NCBI RefSeq assembly: GCF_003667275.1
Contig: NZ_RCNV01000007.1
Location: 1 to 64,000, forward strand
Length of the DNA: 64,000 nucleotides
Source of the DNA: Mesonia aquimarina
GTDB lineage: Bacteria; Bacteroidota; Bacteroidia; Flavobacteriales; Flavobacteriaceae
Reading direction: 5' to 3'
In this document: one piece after another, positions 1 to 7,680 of the stretch
How positions within the stretch are numbered: position 1 is the stretch's first letter
Layout: every line of letters starts with the position of its first letter
The notes under the pieces: generated by a model
Database searches by the model: none
What the model was told of the DNA's origin: nothing
What the model saw: the letters and a program-made list of their open reading frames with translations, nothing else
Translations under genes and position numbers: made by a program

Positions 1-1
1 G

Positions 2-154
2 TTAAGTCCGAGTGGTCCGGGATGGGATGGAACCTATAATGGTAATCCGGTATCGTCTAATGACTATTGGTTTAGAGTAGAGTATATGGAAACCCTGCCC
101 GATGGTAGTTTGCAACCAAGAGAGTTTAAAGCAAACTTCACTTTGAAACGATAA
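2..154 (+). CDS. C-terminal end of a T9SS type B cargo protein (partial)
   Basis: Only the last 50 codons are present; the 5' part lies outside the window. The frame starting at base 2 is open to a TAA at 152-154. It encodes a stretch with WDGTYNG, SNDYWFRVEY and a terminal REFKANFTLKR, the pattern of the gliding-motility-associated C-terminal (type B, CHU_C) sorting domain of Bacteroidota. Such tails direct large adhesins or surface proteins through the type IX secretion system. The function of the missing N-terminal part cannot be told. A rho-independent terminator follows 38 bases downstream, so this is probably the true gene end. Confidence 0.85.
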   Translation, partial: LSPSGPGWDGTYNGNPVSSNDYWFRVEYMETLPDGSLQPREFKANFTLKR

Positions 155-192
155 AAGATAAACCTATAGAGAAAATATCTAAATGAAAAAAG

Positions 193-219
193 CCAAACAA
201 GAAATTGTTTGGTTTTTTT
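193..219 (+). terminator. Rho-independent terminator after the T9SS type B gene
   Basis: Perfect 8-bp stem CCAAACAA / TTGTTTGG with a GAAA loop, followed by seven T. It sits just after the stop codon at 154. Confidence 0.85.
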
Positions 220-326
220 GATATAAGTGTAATTGAGAAATATTCAAGCATTATTTCATTAGAAGGGGAAATAGTAAAATAACAATTGTCCCTGTTATTT
301 TTTTAGTTTAAATTCTACACCTTATA

Positions 327-770
327 AAAAAAGATTTATTTACTGATGAATTTTTGAAGTAGTCTAAAAGTAGAGATGAAGTCAATGATTTTTTAAAACA
401 ACTTCAAAAAACGTAACATTTAAAAAATGCTGGAAGGGGAATTTTATGTTTTTTTAGGCTATAATAGAAATCAGAGGTCTAAAAACCCATAATTGGTTTA
501 GTAAATATTTCTTTCGATGAAGTTTAGATCCTATTTTTTAGAGATATGTAAGTTAATCAATAGCATAATATACTGCTATTACACATCGTGAGGATGAAAA
601 AAATATTTGGTAAGATTGAATCTGAAGTCTTTCGGATGAGTATGTTTAACAATATAAATCAAGGATTACTGAACACCATCATCGATGACTTAAACGTATT
701 TCCTGAATACAAAACCTAAATTTGTGTGGTACATTAAACACGGAATGCTTATAGTAAAGTGGTGTATAGG
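327..770 (+). pseudogene. Decayed IS256-family transposase remnant
   Basis: Translating across frames gives scattered but recognisable pieces of an IS256-family (mutator-type) transposase. Near 333 there is DLFTDEFLK and NDFLKQLQK. At 425-490 there is KMLEGEF and FLGYNRNQ. At 604-650 there is a GK.ESEVFRMS stretch, and at 690-770 VFPEYKT, then ICVVH, then TRNAY. The order matches intact IS256 transposases. The reading frame is broken by stop codons and frameshifts (for example a TAA between EYKT and ICVVH), and the middle is shortened. No terminal inverted repeats were found. The element is an immobile fossil. Confidence 0.82.
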
Positions 771-796
771 TGGTTTATTTTTAATATGTTACGACC

Positions 797-1256
797 TTTG
801 TGATTCAACTTTTGATCCCGAACAATATGCTGTGTTAAAAATAGCAAAGGGTAAAAATAAAACGGTTTTAGTATTAATTGGATATAAAGATGTGTTGCAG
901 AAAATCAATCTTGAAAGCTATTGTACTTGCCAACTTTAAAAGATTTACTTGCTGAATTAGAAAACCGGGTCTTAATATCCGGGAAGAAGCGAAAATTTTC
1001 ACCTTCAATCAAACTACTAAAACGATTAAAGATTTACAAGAAGGTCGATTATTGCCAGAAATTGTAAAATAATATTACCAATTTTATTATTTTGTAGGTA
1101 TTGGTATAAAAGAAAGCGGATTAATTCAAGTTTCTAATTTAGCTGATGAATTTGTAAGTGATGTAAAAGCTAATGTTAACTTTTAGCAAAAAATTATTGT
1201 TGAAGTTTTATAGATAGATATTCCACGTAAGCGTATTCAGTTAAAGTTCTATAAAA
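797..1256 (+). pseudogene. tex: Decayed 3' fragment of tex (S1-domain RNA-binding protein)
   Basis: Three-frame translation recovers the end of a Tex-type transcription accessory protein. The pieces, in order, are FDPEQYAVLKIAKG, LIGYKDVLQKI, PTLKDLLAELE, KPGLNIREEA, IKDLQEGRLLPEIV, NNITNF, VGIGIKESGLIQVSNLADEF and IDIPRKRIQL. The last four correspond to the C-terminal S1 RNA-binding domain. At least three frameshifts and several in-frame stops separate the pieces, so no functional product is possible. The open stretch at 724-939 is only one fragment of this mosaic. A functional tex is presumably elsewhere in the genome (inference). The debris lies directly after the IS256 remnant. Confidence 0.85.
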
Positions 1257-1283
1257 AATCCCCGCTTTTGGCGAGGATTTTTC
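1253..1283 (-). terminator. Terminator of the lipoprotein gene at 1301-3145
   Basis: On the minus strand an AAAATCCTCGCC / GCGGGGATTTTTT hairpin with an AAAA loop and a T-run follows the stop codon at 1301 by about 20 bases. Confidence 0.8.
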
Positions 1284-1300
1284 TGAAATTAATTAAAATT

Positions 1301-3145
1301 TTATTCATCTCTTAAAACGTGTATAATTCCAGTAATGCTATGTTGGTTTCCTTGGTAATCTTCATAATTGCCATTAAAATTAATATCAATGTACTCTCCT
1401 ACATTACCTAAATTAGTTATATTGAATATTATATCATTGTTTGTTTCAGAAATACTTGTGCATTCCGTTAAATTAAATCCAGTATCATCAGATATGTTCC
1501 AGTCATAATAGTCATACGTTCCAGTGTATTGATTGGAGTTAAGAATTCCAAACATATAAAAGCAATTTTGACTTGAACTTGCAGAAATACTTAAATAAGG
1601 AGCATTATAATTTTGGTTTATAGCTTCAAAAGAAACTTGTATATCACTGATGGCTATAAACTCTTGAGAACCTCCATCAATTGAATATTGAATTAATTCC
1701 TGGGTGTTGTTACAAGATATTAATGTTCCTAAATTAGTTTGTGATGTTGAAAATGTATAGTTAATTTCTCCAGTAGTCTGTTGATTATCATAATCAAAGC
1801 CTTCAACTGAAAAGTTGTTGTTATTATTAGAACAACGAGTCAAATTAATATCGAAATTACCGTTAGATACTATGTCAATATAATTTTGGTTTTCATAAGT
1901 TAGTTTTACATAACCATTGGTTACGGGACTATTATTACAATTTGAAAAGGTTCCGGAAATATTTTCAGTAAGCACATCAGATGTGTTAGTGATGCTGACA
2001 GTTTCATTGCTGTTTGATGCGTACGGACCTATATTTGCATTATAAATAGGTGTAGTTGTGTTGCAGAAATCAGCTTGATAAACATTGATTTCGAGACTTT
2101 CGTTAGATGGAATTAGGCCACAAACTTCTCCATTTTGATTTGTATAACCTACTGTAGTGGGAAATAGGTATGTAGAATTGTTATGTGTTAAGGTAATAGA
2201 CTGGTTGGCGATAGGGTTTCCATTGCTGTCTGTTAATGTGATGCATAAATTTACTGCTGGGAAGTCTGCATCATAATTCCAAAATGAAAAATGAGAAACT
2301 TCACCAACATATGTATTACCTTCTAAGCTAGCTTGCCCTTCTTCAATCCAGTAGCCTTTTTCTTCATTAAAATGCCATAAAGGAATTGATGATGGGGCAC
2401 TATTCATCAATTCTGTATCTAAGGGGATTTTTATTTCAGCGGTAGTGCCTTCTGCTAAATTTAATTCTTCGTTATTATCTCCTTTTAACTCTACAGCAAG
2501 CATACCATAACTTTGTAATAAACGTTCTTGGTTTTCGCTGTTTGCTGCATATAACATTCCTGGCATTTGATAACGCATATCTTCTTCTGTTGGGTTTAAT
2601 CTTTGTAGATAAACTCGAACGTTACCATTATATTCTTCACCAGATTCTGTTATATAATTTCCAGTTAAACTTAGTGAAGTATTATCAGGTAAACTTATTG
2701 TTTCGTTGATACCGCTTTGAATAGTTTTTATGAGATTTTCTTCTAAAAGCATAATAGTTACTTTGTTTGTTCCATCAGTAGGGACCAGTGCTCTAGAACC
2801 AGGAAAATAACCATTCTTTTTTGCAGTTACATATGCAAAACGCTCATGTATAGAAGCGTTTTTTATTATAAAAACACCATTTTGGTCTGTGGTTGTAGTA
2901 GTTGTTCCTATTTTTATAGCAACATTTTCTAGCGGTTGATGATTTTCGTCTTTTACTTGTCCTAAAAAGTCACGATTAATTTCATTTCCAAAGTTATCAG
3001 ATAGATCAATAGAAGTTTCAGGAGGAGTTGGTTCGGGATCAATAATTTCTTGTGGGTTTTCACCCAAATCTAAAGGTTCATTCTCACAAGCGATAATCAC
3101 TAAAATTATTGTTAGGAATAAAGGTATTTTTGTAATAGTTTTCAT
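1301..3145 (-). CDS. Outer-membrane or surface lipoprotein with carboxypeptidase-like regulatory domain
   Basis: 614 aa. The N-terminus is a lipoprotein signal peptide: KIPLF, a hydrophobic run, then a lipobox ending LVIIAC. The acidic CENEP after the cysteine suits Bacteroidota lipoprotein export to the surface. Residues about 58-130 form a CarboxypepD-regulatory-like beta-sandwich (FLGQVKDENHQPLENVAIKI, then TDQNGVFIIKN). A second Ig-like segment near 300-370 contains LTDSNGNPIANQSITL. The rest is Asn/Thr-rich and beta-predicted, with no catalytic motif. It is monocistronic, with its own terminator. The molecular role is unknown; a cell-surface structural or ligand-binding role is likely. 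Confidence 0.7.
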   Translation of the reverse strand: MKTITKIPLFLTIILVIIACENEPLDLGENPQEIIDPEPTPPETSIDLSDNFGNEINRDFLGQVKDENHQPLENVAIKIGTTTTTTDQNGVFIIKNASIHERFAYVTAKKNGYFPGSRALVPTDGTNKVTIMLLEENLIKTIQSGINETISLPDNTSLSLTGNYITESGEEYNGNVRVYLQRLNPTEEDMRYQMPGMLYAANSENQERLLQSYGMLAVELKGDNNEELNLAEGTTAEIKIPLDTELMNSAPSSIPLWHFNEEKGYWIEEGQASLEGNTYVGEVSHFSFWNYDADFPAVNLCITLTDSNGNPIANQSITLTHNNSTYLFPTTVGYTNQNGEVCGLIPSNESLEINVYQADFCNTTTPIYNANIGPYASNSNETVSITNTSDVLTENISGTFSNCNNSPVTNGYVKLTYENQNYIDIVSNGNFDINLTRCSNNNNNFSVEGFDYDNQQTTGEINYTFSTSQTNLGTLISCNNTQELIQYSIDGGSQEFIAISDIQVSFEAINQNYNAPYLSISASSSQNCFYMFGILNSNQYTGTYDYYDWNISDDTGFNLTECTSISETNNDIIFNITNLGNVGEYIDINFNGNYEDYQGNQHSITGIIHVLRDE

Positions 3146-3262
3146 AATCGGTAGTTTTATAAGTTTTTGATTAGTTGGTGAAGCTTCACAGAAAACAGGC
3201 TACGTTGTCTATATTTAAAACAATTAACTTTATAAAACTCCTACCTTTTAATTTTTAAACCG

Positions 3263-3904
3263 TTAGGTTACTACCGGGAAAATATCTTGTAAAATCGGTT
3301 TTAATCCGCTAAAAAAGAACTCCACGGCAATGACCATTACGATTAATCCCATTAAACGCATCATAACGTTGTTGCCGGTTTCTCCCAAAAGTTTAATGAT
3401 TTTAGAAGAGCTAAATAGAATAACATAAGTAACAAACATTACAAGAATTATTGTAGCTATTAACACTGCTCTTTTTTCAATACTTTCTGCATCTTGCATT
3501 AAAACAATTGCGTTGGTTAATGCTCCTGGACCGCAAATCATAGGAATGGCTAACGGCGTAATAGAAATATCGTTAATATATGTTTTTACTTTGTCTTCTT
3601 GAACTTTGATACTTGCTAATCGAGCTTGAAGCATATCCATTCCCATTAGAAAGAAAATTACGCCCCCGACAATTCTAAAACTATCCACAGAGATTCCAAA
3701 AAAACTAAATAATAATTGTCCTGAAAAAGCAAAAATAATGATGGTAATGCAAGCTACAATACTTGCTTTTTTTGCGGTATGTGTTCTATCGTGTTTATTT
3801 AAATCCTTGGTCATGGTCATAAAAATTGGCATGGTTCCTAAAGGATTTATTAATGTAAAAAATGATGTAAAAGCTAACAGCCCGAATCCGAGTAACTCAT
3901 TCAT
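3263..3904 (-). CDS. MarC/UPF0056 family integral membrane protein
   Basis: 213 aa, the usual length of the MarC (UPF0056) family, with about six hydrophobic segments. Family signatures visible are FFTLINPLGTMPIF near the N-terminus, GGVIFFLMGMDML in the middle and PLAIPMICGPGALTNAIVL near residue 120. It sits in the inner membrane. MarC proteins were once linked to multiple antibiotic resistance, but that was not upheld and the substrate is unknown, so no transport function is assigned. It lies on the same strand as metK but is separated from it by a terminator. Confidence 0.88.
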   Translation of the reverse strand: MNELLGFGLLAFTSFFTLINPLGTMPIFMTMTKDLNKHDRTHTAKKASIVACITIIIFAFSGQLLFSFFGISVDSFRIVGGVIFFLMGMDMLQARLASIKVQEDKVKTYINDISITPLAIPMICGPGALTNAIVLMQDAESIEKRAVLIATIILVMFVTYVILFSSSKIIKLLGETGNNVMMRLMGLIVMVIAVEFFFSGLKPILQDIFPVVT

Positions 3905-3979
3905 AATTCCTTAATTTTAAGCGGCGCAATTACGGAATTTTTTCAGGAAAGAAAAAAAGAAAAATGAGCAAATTTTAAT

Positions 3980-4016
3980 GAAAAAATCCTTAACAATATT
4001 TGCTAAGGATTTTTTC
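3980..4016 (-). terminator. Terminator of metK
   Basis: Perfect inverted repeat AAAAAATCCTTA / TAAGGATTTTTT with an 11-base loop, about 20 bases past the metK stop. The T-run is on the minus-strand transcript, and the symmetric arms could also act on the other strand. Confidence 0.8.
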
Positions 4017-4036
4017 ATTAAATAGGTTGATTATAC

Positions 4037-5290
4037 CTATATATTAAATGCTTCTTTTATTTTGTCAACGTAATCTAATTTTTCCCAAGTAAATAATTCG
4101 ACTTCTCTAGTTATTTTACCAGAATAAGGGCTTTCAAAAATTTTAGTTACTTTGCGTGGTTCTTTTCCCATATGACCATAAGCAGCAGTTTCTCTGTAAA
4201 TAGGATTACGTAATTTTAAACGTTCTTCTATGGCTGCGGGACGCATATCAAAAATCTCCTTTACTTTTTTAGCAATTTCGCCATTGCTCATTTCTATATT
4301 GGAAGAATTATAGGTGTCAACAGAAATTGATGTAGGTTCTGCCACCCCAATTGCATAAGATACTTGAACTAAAATTTCATCAGCAATACCGGCGGCAACC
4401 AAATTTTTAGCAATATGTCTAGAAGCATAAGCTGCAGACCGGTCTACCTTACTTGGGTCTTTTCCTGAAAACGCACCGCCACCGTGAGCACCTTTTCCGC
4501 CATAGGTGTCAACTATAATTTTTCTTCCAGTTAATCCCGCATCACCATGCGGTCCTCCAATTACAAATTTTCCTGTTGGATTGATGTGGTAAGTAATTTC
4601 ATCATTAAATAATTCCTGAACTTTTTCTGGGAATTGTTTAATTACACGCGGCATTAAAATTTCTTTAATGTCTTTATGTATTTGAGTAAGCATTTTTTCA
4701 TCTTCATCAAAATCATCATGTTGGGTAGATAAAACTATTGCAACAATTTTTTGAGGAACATTATCGTCGCTATATTCAATAGTAACTTGGCTCTTTGCGT
4801 CAGGTCTTAAATAAGCAATATCCTTTCCTTCGCGTCTCAATTTAGCTAACTCTATTAACATTTTATGAGAAATATCAAGCGCTAAGGGCATAAAATTTTC
4901 AGTTTCTGTTGTGGCATAACCAAACATCATTCCTTGATCGCCAGCGCCTTGCTCTTTTTTGTCTTCCTTGTCTACCCCTTGATTAATATCTGGTGATTGT
5001 TCGTGAAGTAGAGAAATAACACCGCAAGAATCTCCGCTAAATTGATAAACCCCTTTTGTGTAGCCAATATCATTAATGACATCTCTTGCAATTTGCTGAA
5101 CATCAAGATAGGTATTAGATCTAACTTCTCCAGCAAGAACTACTTGTCCAGTTGTTACTAATGTTTCACAAGCAACTTTAGAATCTTCATCAAAGGCTAA
5201 GAAGTTATCTAATAAGGTATCGCTAATTTGGTCAGAAATTTTATCTGGATGTCCTTCTGAAACACTTTCTGAGGTAAATAAATAAGGCAT
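4037..5290 (-). CDS. metK: S-adenosylmethionine synthetase
   Basis: 417 aa, cytosolic. It makes S-adenosylmethionine from ATP and methionine. Family motifs are complete: SVSEGHPDKISDQ at the N-terminus (ATP/Mg binding), GAGDQGMMFGYAT near residue 115 (signature 1), and GGGAFSGKDPSKVDRSAAY near 270 (signature 2, phosphate-binding loop). The length is slightly above the ~385-400 aa common in other phyla, as is usual in Bacteroidota. The ATG at 5290 begins MPYLFTSES, matching the family start. About 110 bases of untranslated leader hold a candidate SAM-responsive riboswitch, so feedback control by its own product is plausible. Confidence 0.97.
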   Translation of the reverse strand: MPYLFTSESVSEGHPDKISDQISDTLLDNFLAFDEDSKVACETLVTTGQVVLAGEVRSNTYLDVQQIARDVINDIGYTKGVYQFSGDSCGVISLLHEQSPDINQGVDKEDKKEQGAGDQGMMFGYATTETENFMPLALDISHKMLIELAKLRREGKDIAYLRPDAKSQVTIEYSDDNVPQKIVAIVLSTQHDDFDEDEKMLTQIHKDIKEILMPRVIKQFPEKVQELFNDEITYHINPTGKFVIGGPHGDAGLTGRKIIVDTYGGKGAHGGGAFSGKDPSKVDRSAAYASRHIAKNLVAAGIADEILVQVSYAIGVAEPTSISVDTYNSSNIEMSNGEIAKKVKEIFDMRPAAIEERLKLRNPIYRETAAYGHMGKEPRKVTKIFESPYSGKITREVELFTWEKLDYVDKIKEAFNI

Positions 5291-5345
5291 TTAAATTTTT
5301 TTTAACGGAATTTTCTGAAGACTGCGCGCTAAAGAAGTAGAAAAA

Positions 5346-5392
5346 GCTGCTTTAGCATTTTTAAGGGTTGCAATCAGTCAAATTTTTCCCTG
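5346..5392 (-). promoter_or_regulatory. Candidate SAM-II-like riboswitch in the metK leader
   Basis: Read on the minus strand, the leader contains CAGGG, then AAAAATTTG, ACTGATTGCAA, CCCTTAA, then TGCTAAAGCAGC. The order of P1 5' arm (AGGG), an A/U-rich loop with AUUUG, the UUGCA motif, P1 3' arm (CCCU), an A-rich linker and GCUAAAGC matches the SAM-II (SAM-alpha/metA) H-type pseudoknot. Position supports it: metK encodes the SAM-producing enzyme and a promoter lies just upstream. The weak point is P2, where only about three pairs (AUU/AAU) are obvious. Confidence 0.55.
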
Positions 5393-5405
5393 AATTAATT
5401 GAAGA

Positions 5406-5413
5406 CAAATTTA
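5406..5413 (-). promoter_or_regulatory. metK promoter, -7 box
   Basis: The minus strand reads TAAATTTG, a full match to the Bacteroidota TAnnTTTG element. It lies about 13 bases before the candidate riboswitch and about 115 bases before the metK ATG. No clear -33 TTG was found. Confidence 0.6.
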
Positions 5414-5466
5414 CAAAAATCTTTTTCTTCTCATTTTTTTTAACGACTTTTTAAAGATTAAAAATT

Positions 5467-6360
5467 TTACTTCGTAATCTCCCGAAATAATTCTTCTAAA
5501 TTTTTGTGCTTTTGATGAAGTTGAAGAATCTTTAGACCGTTATCGTGTGCAAAATCAAAAACGGTTGAACGCATATCTTCTTTTGTGTTAAAAGTAAGTT
5601 CATAAGAAAATCCTGCTGTGTTTTTTACTTCTTTTAATTTTGGTAATTTTTGAATAGCTACCATTTCTATTCGATAATCAAATTCTACTTGAATGACTTG
5701 TTCATTATTTTCAGTAAGTTGATTTAAAGCTTTATCTGTTACAATTTGTCCTTTATTTATAATGATAACGCGATCGCAGATGGCTTCAACCTCTTGCATA
5801 ATGTGAGTTGAAAGGAATATAGTTTTTTCTTTCGCAATTTCTTGAATCAATTTTCTGATTTCTACTAATTGATTAGGGTCTAATCCTGTTGTAGGTTCAT
5901 CTAATATTAACACTTCAGGATTGTGTAATAAAGCATTCGCTAAACCTACACGTTGTCTATAGCCTTTAGAAAGTTGTTCAATTTTTTTATTTGCCTCTGG
6001 ATTAAGTCCTGTTATCTTAATGACTTCTTCTACTCGTTTGTTGGTTACGTTGTGTATTTTGGCATTAAATTGTAAGTATTCTCGTACAAACATTTCTTCA
6101 TAAAGCGGGTTGTGTTCCGGTAAATAGCCAATGTTTTTTTGTAGTTGTAAGGTGTTTTTTTTAATATCGGCATTATTAATATGAGCACTTCCTTCAGTTG
6201 CAGAAATAGAACCGGTTAATATTTTCATAGTTGTAGATTTTCCAGCACCATTTGGTCCTAAAAACCCTACAATTTCTCCGTTTTTGATTGAGAAACTAAT
6301 ATTGTCTAAAGCTTTTTGTGTTCCGTAAGTTTTAGAAAGTTGCTTTACTTCAATTCCCAT
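5467..6360 (-). CDS. gldA: Gliding-motility ABC transporter ATP-binding subunit
   Basis: 297 aa, full length for GldA. ABC ATPase elements are in order: Walker A GPNGAGKST near residue 35, Q-loop, the signature as LSKGYRQRVGLA near 130, Walker B VLILDEPTTGLD near 150, and H-loop STHIMQEVE near 185. The C-terminal 90 residues are the accessory domain typical of GldA. With GldF and GldG it would form an inner-membrane transporter required for gliding in flavobacteria. gldF and gldG are not adjacent here, which is also common in the family. A close alternative is an ABC-2 type export ATPase of other function. Confidence 0.85.
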   Translation of the reverse strand: MGIEVKQLSKTYGTQKALDNISFSIKNGEIVGFLGPNGAGKSTTMKILTGSISATEGSAHINNADIKKNTLQLQKNIGYLPEHNPLYEEMFVREYLQFNAKIHNVTNKRVEEVIKITGLNPEANKKIEQLSKGYRQRVGLANALLHNPEVLILDEPTTGLDPNQLVEIRKLIQEIAKEKTIFLSTHIMQEVEAICDRVIIINKGQIVTDKALNQLTENNEQVIQVEFDYRIEMVAIQKLPKLKEVKNTAGFSYELTFNTKEDMRSTVFDFAHDNGLKILQLHQKHKNLEELFREITK

Positions 6361-6378
6361 GCCTTGTTAAATTTTATT

Positions 6379-6386
6379 CAAAAATA
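6379..6386 (-). promoter_or_regulatory. gldA promoter, -7 box
   Basis: The minus strand reads TATTTTTG (TAnnTTTG), 18 bases before the gldA ATG. Confidence 0.6.
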
Positions 6387-6485
6387 CGGATTTTGTTTTC
6401 TGAAGATTACTTTCCTTAAAAAAACTTAAAAACCGCTTAGATTATTTTATTTAAGGAAAATAAAATTTATCTTGAGAAAAGCCAG

Positions 6486-7670
6486 ATGCAAAATAATTTA
6501 GTGATGAAATTTCTAACTTCAATCAACAATTCAATTCCTCGAAAAGAACGTAATTCATTTTCTTTAGATCAGATCAATATGCTAAAAAATTCGAAATATT
6601 CGTTGTTGAATTTTGCCAAAGTTAAAACCGATTTGTTACCGCCTTTTCAGTCGGTTACACAAATGCAAATGGCTACTCGACAAGAAGGAGCTTATGCTTC
6701 ACAAAAGGTAAGAGGTAGTTATAATTTACTTTTGGCTTATGAGAAATTTTATGAAGATATTTTTAGTCTAAAATTTGAAACTGGAAATTTCGCCAACATA
6801 AAATCAATTAAAAATGTAGCTTTTAAGCTGTTTTTCGCTGGACTCTCTGCCGGAGATGAAATTTTGTTTCCTAACCCTGGTAATAAATTGTATGCTAATA
6901 TTGCCAAGCAAGTTGGTGCAAAAGTAATTTACTACACTTTAAATGAACAAGAAAAATGGTGCGTTAATTTTCAAGAATTAAAGAAAAAAGACTTAGAAAA
7001 AGTAAAAATGATGTGGGCTGATTTTCCTAAGTTTCCTGTTGGGAGTCACCATCAAATTTCAGAAATACGGCAAATTATAGAATTTTGCAAAGAAAATAAT
7101 ATTATTTTGATCAATAATAATTCTCATAATTTTATTTTAAATGAAAGCCCACAAAGTATTTTTAAATACGGTTCTATTAATGATCGGGTAATAGAATTGT
7201 TTTCGTTTGCTGAAACCTTTAATATTGGCGGTTGGCAGATTGGAATGATGGTAGCTAATGATTCTTTTATAAATGATTTTATTTCTTTTGAAAATCAAAT
7301 TGACGAAGGAGTTTCCTTACCCTTTGAAGAAGGAGTAATCAATGCGTTAAAATATGAAATAGAACGAAATTTTATAGGTAAGAATAATTATCAATATCAA
7401 AATAGAAAAGAAAAAATGCTTCAATTTTTTGAGGCTATAGGTTGTACGTTAATAAATGAAAACTGTTCTGGTGGATTTTTATGGGCTAAAATTTTAGCAA
7501 ATAAGAAAACATCTATTCGGTTTTCAGAAGAATTGCTTAAAAAGTATAGTATTTTTGTGCAACCCGGTACCGATTTTGGAAGTGCCGGTGAAGGCTATAT
7601 TTTTGTTACATTATTTGAAGTGGAATCTAAAATAGAAGAAGCATTAAATCGACTTAAAATCGATCATTAA
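6486..7670 (+). CDS. Class I/II aminotransferase homologue lacking the PLP lysine (probable pseudoenzyme)
   Basis: 394 aa with the overall fold-type I aminotransferase layout: GLSAGDEILFPNPG near 119, MWADFPKFPVG near 176 in place of the usual NYPNNPTG, and SFAETFNIGGWQIG at 240-253. In active relatives that last motif reads S-x-S-K-(T/S)-x-N-x-x-G-W-x-x-G. Here the Schiff-base lysine is Glu243 (GAA at 7212-7214). The aspartate that pairs with the PLP pyridine nitrogen is replaced by Asn (NNNSHN, 210-215), and the substrate-carboxylate arginine near the C-terminus is Phe (YIFVTLF, 371-377). The frame is intact. It precedes the DAHP synthase gene by 10 bases, where flavobacteria usually keep an aromatic aminotransferase. 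It is probably not catalytic as an aminotransferase; a structural or regulatory role is possible. Confidence 0.8.
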   Translation: MQNNLVMKFLTSINNSIPRKERNSFSLDQINMLKNSKYSLLNFAKVKTDLLPPFQSVTQMQMATRQEGAYASQKVRGSYNLLLAYEKFYEDIFSLKFETGNFANIKSIKNVAFKLFFAGLSAGDEILFPNPGNKLYANIAKQVGAKVIYYTLNEQEKWCVNFQELKKKDLEKVKMMWADFPKFPVGSHHQISEIRQIIEFCKENNIILINNNSHNFILNESPQSIFKYGSINDRVIELFSFAETFNIGGWQIGMMVANDSFINDFISFENQIDEGVSLPFEEGVINALKYEIERNFIGKNNYQYQNRKEKMLQFFEAIGCTLINENCSGGFLWAKILANKKTSIRFSEELLKKYSIFVQPGTDFGSAGEGYIFVTLFEVESKIEEALNRLKIDH

Positions 7671-7680
7671 AAATAATTTC

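Noticed and set aside
724-939. An open frame of 71 codons that could be read as a small gene
   Set aside because: Its C-terminal half (FDPEQYAVLK...) is a decayed tex segment in one frame and the tex similarity continues in other frames. It is not a real gene.
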